A stretch of DNA of 64,000 bases. Origin: Panopea generosa. Its lineage: Eukaryota; Mollusca; Bivalvia; Adapedonta; Hiatellidae. The notes beneath the pieces are model-generated. The model ran no database searches. It saw only the letters and a program-made list of their open reading frames with translations, and was not told where the DNA came from. The position numbers and the translations under genes were made by a program. Where the stretch lies: the NCBI GenBank assembly GCA_029582155.1, contig CM055895.1:22936745-23000744 (forward strand), in the 5' to 3' direction. Positions 27,840 through 38,761 of this stretch are shown here, one piece after another (position 1 is the first letter of the stretch; each line of letters opens with the position of its first letter).

Positions 27840-28700
27840 GACGGAACGTGTGCCTTGGCTGTCTGTGGTTCTCATATTTCTAACAGTTTTCTGTTACAAA
27901 CTCAGCCCATATGTGGCCCGTTAATTCCTCATCTCATTAGTCTGTTGTTTAGATAGCAGGGTTTTCTTTGGTGGATTGTTTTTGGAAGACCTTAGTAGAG
28001 CACATAATTATGTTGAAATTTGAATGTATTATGAGGGTTGGTACAGTTGCTAAATGATACATTACAGAGAGTGTGGGGAGGCGGGGGTGAAAAGGAGAAA
28101 AGGATGGAATAGCTCAGACTCACCAGTGCCCTAACCTATTAGTTCTCTATTTTGATTTATGGTTTTAGGATGCACAATTGCCCATTGCTCCAGCGAATCT
28201 ATTGCGGTCATTCTGGTGGACGCGGGTGGAAGTATTTAGATGACATTTTTGTGGATATCTGACATACAAAGGGCAACGTACTTATCTTGGGTTCCATATC
28301 CTTTCCTCAAACACAAAAAAACAGAGTGTAGCTTACTGTTCCTTCAGTGTATTTCAAAACACATGCGTTCTGTGGGTTTCTCTCCTCTGTGTTTTTGTGT
28401 ACAGCCCCAGTTACAGGGACATTTATAACTCTGATATTATTCGTATTTGACATATTTGGCTCCATTTACCACAAACAAATACACAAATCTTCATTGACCA
28501 TCATCATACAAAAGTTGCAATTCAACAGGATATCTAATCTGTTTAGAGTGGCTTGGTGAAAAAGAGTTCAAGTTGCTTTTAATGTTAGCCGTCGGAAATC
28601 TCCAAAACTTTCCTGACTTAACAAAAGCTGTCAGCATCTCATTTTATAAATAAACTATGATCAACTGTACGAATTATACATAAAATGGATCAAATTATCT
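27840..28700. other. Intron sequence 5' of the minisatellite
   Basis: No exon assembled here. A phase 0 to phase 1 exon may be missing between 29.7 and 11.5 kb, but I could not find one that is convincing. Minor open frames at 28,240-28,559 have no domain signature. Confidence 0.4.
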
Positions 28701-28717
28701 ACTTTTGTTTTCTTTTA

Positions 28718-28830
28718 GAAAACTGTTCCATAGATCTTTCAAATGAGGCCTTTGATCCAAATGTTCTTCAGATCCCTAAAATAAACGGTTATTCCATCCA
28801 AAACATCCAAAACCCCATGGAGGGCCTCAA
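28718..28830. repeat. Degenerate repeat related to 11,115-11,345
   Basis: Words such as GTTCCATAGATCTTTCAAA and TTCTTCAGATCCCTAAAA match the degenerate repeat on the other side of the minisatellite. Confidence 0.5.
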
Positions 28831-28899
28831 TAAAATATAAATTTATATCAAGGCCAAAGCAATGAATATCACAACGCTGCAGCTAAATAGTAGTTTGGA

Positions 28900-29130
28900 A
28901 GAAGAAGAGTTAGAAAACAGTCAGATTAGGAAAAATAAGAAGACGATGAAGATGAAGAAGAAAAAGAAAAAGAAGAAGAAAAAGCAAAGAAGGAGAATCA
29001 GAAAAGAAAAAGAATCAGGAGAAGAATATAATGATGACGAAGAAGATGAGAAAGAAGAAGAATATGAAGAAGAAGAAAAAGCAGAAGAAGAAGACGGAGA
29101 GGAGGAGAGAAATAAAAGTTTTGAAATAAT
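28900..29130 (+). repeat. Polypurine (GAA-rich) tract
   Basis: About 200 bp almost wholly purine on the plus strand, made of GAA, AAG and GAG triplets with scattered interruptions. The Lys/Glu-rich frame across it is low complexity and is not called as a gene. It lies in an intron of the minus-strand gene, so the transcript there is polypyrimidine. Confidence 0.85.
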
Positions 29131-29424
29131 AATCTTTTTAAAAGAAGTAAAGGAACAAGAACATAACATTAGCAGAAGCCAGAAGCAAAAAAGTACGCTC
29201 TGAACTATTTTCAGATCTACTTTTTTTGTTGAGCAACAATTATTTTCTGATTAAAGCACTAGTATGCAATTTATATGTATAAATAGTAAACGCTATGATT
29301 ACACCAACCAAACAACTTCCAAAGGCAACCGATATTTTCAATTGTTTTCCTTGAGTCACTAATTGACGACCAGCACCAAGTCATTCGGACTCTTCTTGAA
29401 ATTGTATGGATGCGTGAACATAAG

Positions 29425-29623
29425 TTAACCCTTTACTCCATACATACGCGTTTTCCCGCACCAATCACAGAAGGCCTTTGAAAACACTTCCTGCACTGTT
29501 TTCCACTCTGTCAGTTAATATAAACATAATTCACCCAATAATTCAAAAGCCTTTATATCAGAGGTGTCCAAAGGCGTCTTTATTAGAGGCGTCCAAAAGC
29601 GTCTATATGAAGTAAAGGGTTAA
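29425..29623. mobile_element. piggyBac-like MITE with TTAA target duplication
   Basis: TTAA at 29,425-29,428 and at 29,620-29,623 flank 191 bp whose ends are imperfect inverted repeats. The left end is CCCTTTACTCCATACATACG and the right end, reverse complemented, is CCCTTTACTTCATATAGACG. TTAA duplication and CCCTTT-type ends are typical of the piggyBac superfamily. There is no coding capacity, so it is non-autonomous. The interior has short repeats of GAGG(T/C)GTCCAAA(A)G. Confidence 0.85.
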
Positions 29624-29725
29624 ACTAAGTTTAACGTTGCCAAAACAGAAAAAGCAATACAGTGCTTCAAAATACGTTAATGTCCGTGCGTATGGATGGA
29701 AATAAACTTATTGCATCACGTATAC

Positions 29726-29778
29726 CTGTTTAATAATTGAGTCGTGTAAACCGGGTACCAATGTCAAACTGTTTCCAT
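29726..29778 (-). CDS. Linker exon of the mosaic extracellular gene
   Basis: Acceptor CTATTTCAG|ATGGAA and donor AAACAG|GTATAC bound 53 nt, phase 1 to phase 0, reading GNSLTLVPGLHDSIIKQ. It joins the FN3 exon at 30,493-30,697 in frame (ACA C + AT GGA, giving T-H-G). No domain assigned. The next exon found (11,391-11,548) starts in phase 1, so the join across the minisatellite intron is not direct unless that exon starts further upstream. Confidence 0.65.
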
Positions 29779-29984
29779 CTGAAATAGATTAAACGTATTT
29801 AATTACAAAGGGACTTACGGAGACACTAAACTGGATTTTCATGAAAGGTATTTCTTAGTGAACTTTGACCTGTGACGTAGCTCTAAGTCACAGTGTCATT
29901 ACAACATCAAGGAACTGGAAGACATATATTCTCCTCTTTACCCGAAACGAAGTAGAGAGTTACAGAACTTGTCCACCCGGTGTC

Positions 29985-30182
29985 AGTGTTGATAAGTGGT
30001 GCTGTGCATAGTGTATTGGCGTGTCAGACCAGAGGTCGCGGGTTTGAATTCAGGCTGCTCGGCCCATTGGTCTCTCAAAAGCATATAGTGCTGGTTCTAT
30101 CCAGGAAACGGTCTCAAAATTGATTCATATAACCTCAGAGCTTACTTCGCAATCGATCTTGATAACTTAGATAAACGAAGTT
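29985..30182 (+). mobile_element. tRNA-derived SINE, family C
   Basis: tRNA-like head (GTGCTGTGCATAGTG ... GAGGTCGCGGGTTTGAATTC) and body with GTGCTGGTTCTATCCAGGAA, CAGAGCTTACTTCGCAATCG. This is the best family C copy here. Confidence 0.75.
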
Positions 30183-30191
30183 ATTTAAGCG

Positions 30192-30300
30192 GGATCCGAT
30201 TTGCTCAAGAGGCTATGCGTTTGGCTTGCTGTCTAGAAATGATGAGTTCGAATTTCCATCCGGTCAAATTCTCTATGGTGATTGGCAGTGCATTCCCACC
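30192..30300 (+). mobile_element. tRNA-like SINE head, partial
   Basis: GGATCCGATTTGCTCAAGAG then GATGAGTTCGAATTTCC look like A and B boxes of a tRNA-derived head. The body differs from families A-C or is lost. It sits directly 3' of a family C copy. Confidence 0.45.
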
Positions 30301-30492
30301 GTTATAAATATGGGGAAGTAGTATGTCAGTTGCATAGATAATATATGTCTAGTGCTGATTAACTGACTAGCGGATCGCTGGAACGGTATAAAGGGATGTT
30401 GACCGCTGTTACATATCACCGAAATACTGCTGAAATAAGGCCCAAATATACAAAAATACAAACACACAAACAAATGTAGATGGATCACTCAC

Positions 30493-30697
30493 GTGTTGCG
30501 TCCATGGTAAATTGCGACAGGTTCGAATCAATATTGTCAGCTGACAGGCTTAGTTTTGAAATACCCCGAGCCTTGAAGAAGTAGTTTCTGTTTGAAGACA
30601 ATTCGGTTAAAACCACGTAGTTTTGTTCACGACTGACTTTGACACTTTTCACCAAATCATGCCTGTCTATTTCTTCACTGTAGTAAACCATAATCGC
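30493..30697 (-). CDS. Fibronectin type III domain, second half (exon)
   Basis: Acceptor ATTTATAG|GCGATT and donor GCAACAC|GTGAGT bound 205 nt, phase 0 to phase 1. It starts AIMVYYSEEIDRHDLVK and continues VSREQNYVVLTELSSN then RNYFFKARGISKLSLS. The pattern (hydrophobic-Y-Y strand, then V-L-T-x-L, then N-Y-F-F-K-A-R-x-I) is that of strands C to G of an FN3 domain. It joins in frame to the exon at 32,731-32,822, which carries the first strands. FN3 domains act as extracellular adhesion or spacer modules. Confidence 0.78.
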
Positions 30698-30948
30698 CTA
30701 TAAATATAGAACAGTTCACCGTGTACGAACTCGGCAAATTCTGTCATACTACGCGGATTTATCGTGGTAGATTATTATTTAGCAATTTAAATTAAATACT
30801 TTTTACAATAACTGCATTATTATTATTATTATTTTGTACAGAAAATAAAAAAATGTGTTTATTTTCGCATATATTTCTAAAATTAGTATACAGACAATCA
30901 GAATGTCAAAATGCCGGTCTAGAAGTCAACAAATCACGACATTAATGG

Positions 30949-30968
30949 CACCCCCCCCCCCCCCCCTC
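30949..30968. repeat. Poly-C tract
   Basis: CCCCCC run with one T, inside an intron. Confidence 0.9.
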
Positions 30969-30999
30969 CCCCGCACCCCCCAACAACATTTATTTTCTA

Positions 31000-32700
31000 T
31001 TTTTGGTTATAAAATATCAAGATTCCTTTATACTTCAATTTTGAGGTTCAGTATCAAATTTAACTTTCAAGCATAAACTGTCCGTTTTTAGGAAGTATTT
31101 ATTTGGCGGGGGAAGACCTCAGAATGAACCAGGTAACAACAACCAATCTGTAAGTTCATTCAATGGTAAATATTTATCATATTAAGTTTCAGAACCGAAC
31201 TAGTCTCGAGACAACGACTTCAGTGGTGCGAGAAAACCGCCACAAAACTGCACAATTCATTGTCTATTCCAGTCATTGACGTATTTCGAAAACCCAAAGG
31301 TAGCTGTGGACAGTTCTTTTAATTTTTCTATGTTTAAAACTGCTGAAAATCTTTGTCAACATAATGCATTAAAACGGCATTTTGTGCGTGGATAATATAG
31401 TAATACTGGGGGAAACGCTTTTATGAACAAGAGGTTCATTCTTAGAATGGTAAGGGTCAAAATATGAGGCAGATCAAAAGTTTCAAGTTAAAATAGGCAA
31501 AAGATTTTGCATATCATGCCTCATTATTTGCAGAAAAATGCACATATGGCATACTAGGAGCCCACATACACACACACTTTGACACACAAAAGCATAGTCC
31601 CTTACGTTTTCGCTTCAGGCCGAAATATCAACCGTATAAAATTCAGTGACGAAACTATACATTGCCAACCACAGGATGACACTCGTATTTTAAATATACG
31701 AACATTTAGTATGTAATTAAAAAAGACAATATTAACTAAGTTTTAGAGCCAGTTTCAGTTAACATAGCAATATCTCTGGGGCCAATTTCTGAATATTTCA
31801 ACACTGATGACTTATACCTGATATAAGAAATCATGGAGTACCCTGTCTGTCTCCCTATTTATAACACTCTAAGGCATTTACAAAAATAGTCACGTGTTTA
31901 ACATTCTGCAGAAGTTAATGACCAATCAGCCTGCTCGTATATCACTGCTATGTAACAGGCTCCAGCGGAAACAATAACAACAGTTTCGACAGTCTACACG
32001 ATGCATCTGTTACAGGGTAATTGTACACCCACGTGGCATTTTGGTATCGAACTCCATTATTTTTCGTGTTATCATTGTCCATACGTGCGTCAAATTTGTT
32101 TCCGATTAACTTTGAAAGGGTGTATATATTTTATTAAAATTTGGTTGTGTAACTGTATAATTATACAATACAGGTCAAGTTCGATACTTGTCGACGTCGG
32201 ACAAAATTTACAGGTGTTTTGGTCTCTTTTGGATTAATGTTTGGCAACATTTACTGACATTTAGCAGGGACACCCGTGTCTTATGGGCACATTTTACATT
32301 TGTTCTTAAAACGGGCACCAATTTACGTAAGATTGTACGGAATAAAGATGTAATATCTAACAGATTTTGACAAACAAAATGCAGCATTGAGAGCTTTCCA
32401 CAGCATAAAAGACGACCTGATATAGTGAGTACTTTTCCTTTCTTAAACGCTTTGATCAGCCGTTTCAGTCAAGTCATGGCATCGTCCATAAAGGATTGGA
32501 CAAAGTGTTTGGAAGATAACCAAGCTGAGCATGGTGGTTATCAATACCACGGGTATCATTTATTTTTGTTGGGGTTTATTCATTTTGTTTTTGACAAAAT
32601 CTGTTAAATATTCAGAAAAAAGTTGTTAAGGAAAATATTGCCTGTAGCGAGATTTTTGTTTAGAAAATCGAATATATGCGATGGCAGAATGTCACGTGGG
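31000..32700. other. Intron between the two FN3 exons
   Basis: AT-rich, with only short frames and no recognised element. Confidence 0.5.
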
Positions 32701-32730
32701 CTTGGCACCCTGTATTTGTATGGTATTTAC

Positions 32731-32822
32731 ATCTATATCCTTTTCGAATGTTGCATCCCATTGAACAATGACGGCATTCGATTTGACTTGTCGGATATCC
32801 AGGGCGAATTCTCCTTTGGATT
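32731..32822 (-). CDS. Fibronectin type III domain, first half (exon)
   Basis: Acceptor ATTTTTCAG|AATCCA and donor ATAGAT|GTAAAT bound 92 nt, phase 1 to phase 0, reading SKGEFALDIRQVKSNAVI then VQWDATFEKDID. The V-x-V-x-W motif is the hallmark B strand of FN3. Joined to the next exon it gives one complete FN3 domain with phase-1 borders outside and a phase-0 intron inside. Upstream it joins the VWC exon at 36.4 kb in frame (G + AA, giving E). Confidence 0.8.
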
Positions 32823-33094
32823 CTGAAAAATACATGTTGGTTATCAATTAGATAAACCAATATAGGTACCAAAATGCTCCAAATTGTTTTTATATGGTTA
32901 TTAAAAAGGTTAAAGCACTACAAAGTGTATATTTATTCTTCATTCTATAATTACGAATGTTTTAAGCCCTGGCCAAAAAGTGTAAAGTGTTTTCATTGAT
33001 TTTGAAAAATGTTCACCCGGCCAACAGATGATTACCTCTGAGTTTGTAAGCGTGAATATAACCCTACTACCTAACCCACAGAAAATGTTTGTTG

Positions 33095-33355
33095 ACCGTA
33101 GCGGTGGTCCAGTAATAGAATGTGCGTTTTGCATACGGAATGACGTGTGTTCGTTCCTCGGTCAAGTCACATCAAAGACGTGACAAATGGTACTAGAAAC
33201 GTATTTGCTTAGTACTCAGTATTTAGGGTAAAGGTCTTGGTCTATGTCCGAAGTCAGTATAATGTGACTTAGTGGGGTACCATGTTACATATCTGCGGCA
33301 TGATACGCCATTGTGGCACTGCTTATAACTATATCAGTAAAACACCGTACCAATA
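33095..33355 (+). mobile_element. tRNA-derived SINE, family A (decayed)
   Basis: Head remnant GTAGCGGTGGTCCAG at 33,098, then a body with GTCAGTATAATGTGACT, GGGTACCATGTTACAT and GGCATGATACGCCA, matching the copies at 205-450 and 5,375-5,615. Confidence 0.7.
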
Positions 33356-33589
33356 TGACTTAAAAAGTATTGAAAGCGGCACAAACAATTCTTATGGAGC
33401 TACGTCAAACATAGCGCAACGCAGCGAGTGTGGTGTTGAAGTTCCTTATTTTTGACAAGTAATGTTTATATAAAAGAAATTTTAATTTTGTTAATTATCT
33501 GTAAGAAAACATATCTCTATATTCACAATTCATCCACACACCATAAAATGGCGATACGTGGTAACATTACCTTTGGAAAAACTTACTTA

Positions 33590-34788
33590 TTGAGAATGTA
33601 ACTACAAAGCTGATAAGCGCTATTAAAGTGATGTACTCGGTTATTAAGCACAATCGAGAAACCTCATACTTCATTAGCTGGCACCTTGGAGTAAATCAAG
33701 GAGACTCGAGTTCATCGTTATTATTTATGATGTTTGTAAATTATATCATTGAAAATATTAACTCAGATTTAGACCGTATATTTACTTATAACTAACTCAG
33801 AGTATTTATAATGCTATTCAGATGATCAGGTATTGTTTGCTACAACACCGGCTTCACTGCAGTCGATGTTAAATGAAATTGAGTTATATTACAATGCATG
33901 GGATTTAAAGATAAATTCTGATAAAACTACAGTTTAGATATTTAAAAAGCAGAGGCACGCGACATTTCACTCTATAATACAAATATAGAACTTCTTTTAA
34001 ATATTTAGGTGTTTATTTTTTCAAAAACGGTAACTGGCGTCAAGAAATGCATAGGTTTTTTTTCAGCATAAACAATTATGAGTTTAAAATATATGACAAA
34101 TGTAAGTTATTTGATACACTGGTTTCACCTGTATTAAACTATGAATCAAAAGTATGGTGCTAATATAGAAGTCATACATACGATTTTGTTTTTGCGAAAA
34201 TTACTCTGCGCTAATAAATCAGCGAGCATAGAAGGACTATATGGCGAACTAGGAGGAGTACCTTTAATAATCACGAGGGATATTAATATGTTTCGTTATT
34301 GGATAAAACTTTCAAAATCTGACAATAATGCTGTAGCAAGTCACGTGTATCTCATTTCAAAAAATGACGAAAATACTGGCATTAATTATAACAAACAAAA
34401 TTGGGCTTTTCAGATAAAGTCAATGTTGGAAACACTAGGTTTAGCAAATATGTGGATAAACTAAGATAATTATGATATTGTACTACCCTAAATTAAGTAA
34501 CAGCTTTTTGACCAATATTAGCAAACTTGGTACAGTGGTATTAATAACTCACCACGACTAATGTCATACTGTCTTTTAAAACATACATTCACATTAGAAA
34601 ATACCTTGATAGAGTAACAGATAAAAGATATAAAATTGCATTGATCTAGTAGATTTAGATTATCCTCTCGTAACTTAGAAATAGAATAATGTTGCAAGAC
34701 TGCTGAAAGACTATGTTTATAATGTAATATCGGTTTCATTGAGAATGAATATCATTTCGTGTTAGCTTGTCTATTGTATACATACATA
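33590..34788 (+). pseudogene. Decayed LINE, RT and C-terminal part of ORF2
   Basis: Several frames carry LINE reverse transcriptase pieces: NQGDSSSSLLF (motif B-like), YSDDQVLF (catalytic YxDD) and DLKINSDKTTV. Next come the post-RT region (EGLYGELGGVPLIITRDINM at 34,225-34,290) and FIENEYHFVLACLLY near 34,735. Many stops and shifts. It is 5'-truncated and ends tail to tail against the minus-strand LINE that starts at about 34,789. It lies in an intron of the host gene. Confidence 0.75.
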
Positions 34789-34938
34789 ATATCGTTTATT
34801 CAGAAATTCCAATAGGCCATAAGACCCATGAGGATACAACATACAATGCATATTTACAATTGATACAACAAATGGTGCAGTAATTGCATGTGAAATGTGT
34901 ACAACTAAATACAACGCACAGACGTACTCACACACACT

Positions 34939-34993
<55 letters not shown>

Positions 34994-35740
34994 GCGCGCG
35001 CACATATTTGCACATGAACAGGCACGCACATAAACACACTTATTATGTTCTTGTTTTCTTCATTTCAGTGTCATAACACTGTTTCGTAATTTTCGTCTTA
35101 TTTGTGCGGAGAAGGTGACATATTTCAATCATAATTTAGTATTGCTAATGACAATATTCCAAACATATAAACTGTTAATACAATATTTGAATTTAGATGC
35201 AATTGTATTCAAAAATGTTTTCTATGTTATTGTTTTTATATTTCATATAGGTTATGTAAACTTGTAACATAGCAGTGTAAGTTGGGTTAACTGAATATTT
35301 CATTTTTCTTTATTTCAAAAGCTTTAAACACGAAAACACTAAGACATCTAATAGTTTTTTCGTTTTGACTTTGCATAAGTGCTAAAAATTTAAACATACT
35401 TGGCCTTTCCCAATAATATTTCTTTATATATGTGTTTCTTATTTGATTATACAATCTGCATTCAATTACAAAATGATATTCGTCTTCTAATGTATCACAT
35501 GTGGTACATTTACGTTCATTTAAAGGTATACTATGAGGTTTGTGCCATCTTCCAGCCTCTATTTGTAAATTGTGAGATGAGAGTCTTAACCTAGATAACG
35601 CAATTCTGTATTTTTCTATATTAACCATATACAAGTAAGATTTTAAAGCAAAATTATCAAAAATTAAAGTGTAGGTATTCGCTCTACTTGAGATTCGAAG
35701 ACGAGAATGTAAATTTTGAATGAAATTGGTAAGCCCCCCG
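34789..35740 (-). pseudogene. LINE 3' fragment, ORF2 C-terminus and 3' UTR
   Basis: At 35,287-35,735 the minus frame reads ALSRLRLSSHNLQIEAGRW, then CTTCDTLEDEYHFVIEC, the C-terminal Cys/His domain of APE-type LINE ORF2. The 3' UTR runs to about 34,789 and ends with a hairpin GGGTC-TTAT-GGCCT (34,814-34,827) followed by GAATAAAC. The coding edge abuts a CA repeat, so it is 5'-truncated. Confidence 0.78.
34930..34999. repeat. (CA)n microsatellite
   Basis: CA dinucleotide run changing to CG at its right end, within the LINE 3' UTR. Confidence 0.95.
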
Positions 35741-35782
35741 CACACGCACACGCACACGCACACGCACACACACACACACACA
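35736..35782. repeat. (CA)n / CACACG microsatellite
   Basis: CACACG then CA units at the truncation edge of the LINE fragment. Confidence 0.9.
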
Positions 35783-36316
35783 TTCGTGTTTAACAGTCAC
35801 CTTTATCAAACAAACACAAGCGTGCATCTTATTCCACAGAAACAATGTATCGACGTCAAACATATGTGTTAAACATAGCCTTTATTTAACATATAAAGGT
35901 GTTAAACAGTGGTCTTATTAGATATTATTAGATATATACTTGTATTAAACATTCGTTTTTTATTAAAGAGAATTCAGTGTTAAATAACCAGTTTGGCTAC
36001 ACAGTCATCTGTGTTGTCTTGCTTTGAAGTTATATTAATTTTCAACATTGCTCTTTAAACCACGGAAAAGGTAAAATACAACTGAAGTTAAAAAATCATT
36101 TACCAATTTATATATTACTTTATTAGCCAGCAGGTTATGGTGACAAAACGAAAGCACATATATGTCTTTCTTATAGCAGAAATAAAACAAGTTATTATTT
36201 AATTGGTTTTCTTTTGGAGATGAGTAACAGCCGAAACTAGAAAAATACTCGTAACTTATGAAATTATTAAACAATAAGTCCAAATACTGCACAAAAGCTT
36301 TCAACCAGAATCATAC

Positions 36317-36511
36317 CTTCGATGCATTTGAACTCGCAGCACGCATCGTCTAATTGTATAAAATTTGGACAGTTTGGGTAATCACAGCCTTGGCTCGAGC
36401 ATATTGCCATGTTGGGATCCTCCTGGCATATGCAGATTGTGCACAGGTCTCCTCCCGCTGGGTTAAACTCATCACCAACAGCCACAGTTTGGCCCTTACT
36501 GTCAATGCAAC
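36317..36511 (-). CDS. von Willebrand factor type C domain (exon)
   Basis: Acceptor TTAGCAG|GTTGCA and donor GAAG|GTATGA bound 195 nt with phase 1 on both sides. The 64 whole codons contain ten Cys in the VWC order C(1)...C(23)xxC(26)xC(28)...C(37)...C(42)...C(47)...CC(57,58)xxxC(62), including LCTICICQ and ACCEFKC. VWC modules are secreted and often bind BMP/TGF-beta ligands or matrix proteins. The symmetric phase-1 exon is a classic shuffling unit. It joins the VWC exon at 40.7 kb upstream and the FN3 exon downstream in frame. Confidence 0.88.
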
Positions 36512-36643
36512 CTGCTAATAACATTATACCGACAATATATGTCCATGGTCAGTCAAGTCATCAAAGCGGCATTCACAATATTACTTCAATGACAGTTACA
36601 ATTACAATTATATAATGGCTTATAATACAAATATACACACATA

Positions 36644-36644
<1 letters not shown>

Positions 36645-36677
<33 letters not shown>
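36645..36677. repeat. (AT)n microsatellite
   Basis: TATATA run in an intron. Confidence 0.9.
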
Positions 36678-36679
<2 letters not shown>

Positions 36680-36879
36680 TATACTATATAGTTATACAAC
36701 GATGTGCTAAAAGGACACAATCAGTGAGAGGCAAAAAGACAACGACACTATGAAGCAACAAACATCAAATATCAGCAAGTTTAATTTTTCTTGAATATTA
36801 TGCAAAATGGAGTGTATTCTTGTTAGTTTATATCACTTTAAATTTAAGTTACATTTCCAGTGCAAATATAAAGAACGGT

Positions 36880-38230
36880 ATCAACAAATTAATATCTCGC
36901 GTACTCATTAATTTATAAATTTAATTCATTATAAGTAGCATTCAGAAAAGCAGATGGATACTGATTTTGCAAGTTGTAATGATAAGCATATATCATAATA
37001 AAATGAAATTCGTCCTCAATCTCTCCAGAGTCACAAAAAGCGCATATTCTTCGCCCATATAAGATAAAACTAAAAACGAAAGAGCTGAACATCGTAATTT
37101 GGAGAGTGATTAATCTGATTGGACTTTTTACAGTGAGATATTTTTCAACATCTGAAATACTTAAAATGTTATGCTTTGCTTGACTGATAGAATTCTGTAT
37201 TCCGATTTTGAAAGGAAAAGACACCTACATTTTCCGATATTCAGACATATCCAAAACCATAAATGAGATATTTAACATAGTTTACCATGTAACCAGTACT
37301 GCAAGATCTAAATTTTGAAGCAATATATATCATTGTTATATATCCTTATCCAATCAGATGATACGTAACCAGTACACTATACATAGTGCAATAATATGCA
37401 ATAATATGTAATAATTAAAGGAAGTCGGCCACATCCGCCGAGCAAGAGAGTATGAAACTAATCTTGTACAATTTAAGATATCTAGTACAAAACTAATTTC
37501 GAACAATGTCGATTTGAGCTGCATATTTATATCCCTAAAGTGCAGAGCCATATAGTGGCAAACAATTTAAAAAGATCAAAATAATAAAAAAAATCAATAT
37601 TTATGTGAAACTGATATATTGGTAGTTTTTATTTGAACTGCAAGCATATCCTTGGCCTTAGTTCATATTTGGTTCGGGATGACGAATAGTTTATTATATT
37701 CCCGTCATATACCCATGTTCATTCCCTCTTAGATAACCACCATTTTTGAACACTACTTTTTCTATAGATTTATTCGCGTACCGGTTCTTTTGTAAAATTT
37801 GAAATACCATTTGAGATTGTAAATATCTAGCAGTATCACTACACTTTGCTAAGTCATGTGACATGTAGTATTGAAAATATATCATTCACTTCTTTTGAAA
37901 TATGTATACAATCTGTACATGAATGTATCAAGAAGACCATTAATAAAATAATTTAAAATTTAGTCCCAAATTTACAGCTATAGCGGCAACCAAATAGTTA
38001 TTTGGATCATGAAAAGAGCCGGTTTCATGAAAGGGACATACTTTTTTAATACTTTGCCCCAAAACATTTAGAAATACACTTGTACCGAATATCCTATTGC
38101 ATAATGAAAGTGCTATATCTGAGATGTCTGTAATTTTACATTTTACCATTTTTGCCATTAGCCAACTTGGATCTGTAGATTTACCAAGCTTCACATAAAT
38201 TCGAGCCTTGTAAAACGATCATTAAAAACA
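36880..38230 (-). pseudogene. Decayed LINE ORF2 fragment
   Basis: Minus frames show GKSTDPSWLMAKMVKC and DPNNY near 38,150-37,980 (start of the RT domain) and, near 37,000, ICAFCDSGEIEDEFHFI (C-terminal Cys/His domain). The parts between are interrupted by stops. It lies in the intron between the VWC and FN3 exons. Confidence 0.7.
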
Positions 38231-38648
38231 ACATTTATATTTTAATGTTCTGGTAAAAGTGTGTTTAAATATAGAAATTTTAGCAATTGTGAATTTGGCA
38301 AAAAAAACCGAATGGCCCTTATATTATCAATTTGCCCGTATTGCAAAACGATATTCACTTAAACATGCCCAAAAGACATACTGTATATGGATTCTCTAAC
38401 TTGGCATACACGCCCAGGTTAGTCTAAAATAAAGTTTATCGCTTAAAATTACAACGTATTTTGCGGCATATTGAAGGAATCATGATAATTTTCATTTTTT
38501 TATTTCGATTTGATCCGTCATATTGATAACATAGATATACTGCCTTTAATTGGTCCATTGAATAATATTTATAAACAGTTCACATACTGTACAGAAATAA
38601 TAAGTAGTAGCTACAACATCTGACAATTTTGTCACATTTGATACCTAC

Positions 38649-38761
38649 TTGAATTTACACATTCATACTCGCAGCACCTCCCTTCAACCTTCTTCTTATT
38701 CGGACACGCGGGCTGTATATAATCTTCACAGTCTTCATCTGAACACAGCATTTCCTCATCT
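38649..38761 (-). pseudogene. Truncated VWC exon copy, cut by a LINE
   Basis: The minus strand reads DEEMLCSDEDCEDYI, then CPNKKKVEGRCCEYECVNS, followed by a donor-like A|GTAGGT. It matches the second half of the VWC exon at 40,660-40,866, and the downstream intron also matches (TTTATAAACAGTTCA at 38.57 and 40.41 kb), so this is a tandem duplicate. The first half is missing: at 38,762 the sequence turns into a LINE 3' tail (AATAAAAGTTTCTTTCTTTC on the minus strand). It has no acceptor of its own, so it is probably skipped. Confidence 0.75.

Noticed and set aside
11587-27956. Very long plus-strand ORFs (up to 1,804 codons) with 19-residue repeats
   Set aside because: They follow from a stop-free 19-bp unit, exist in all three frames at once and have no non-repeat domain or start context.
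28862-29203. Lys/Glu-rich open frame
   Set aside because: Polypurine low-complexity tract; no domain or splice support.
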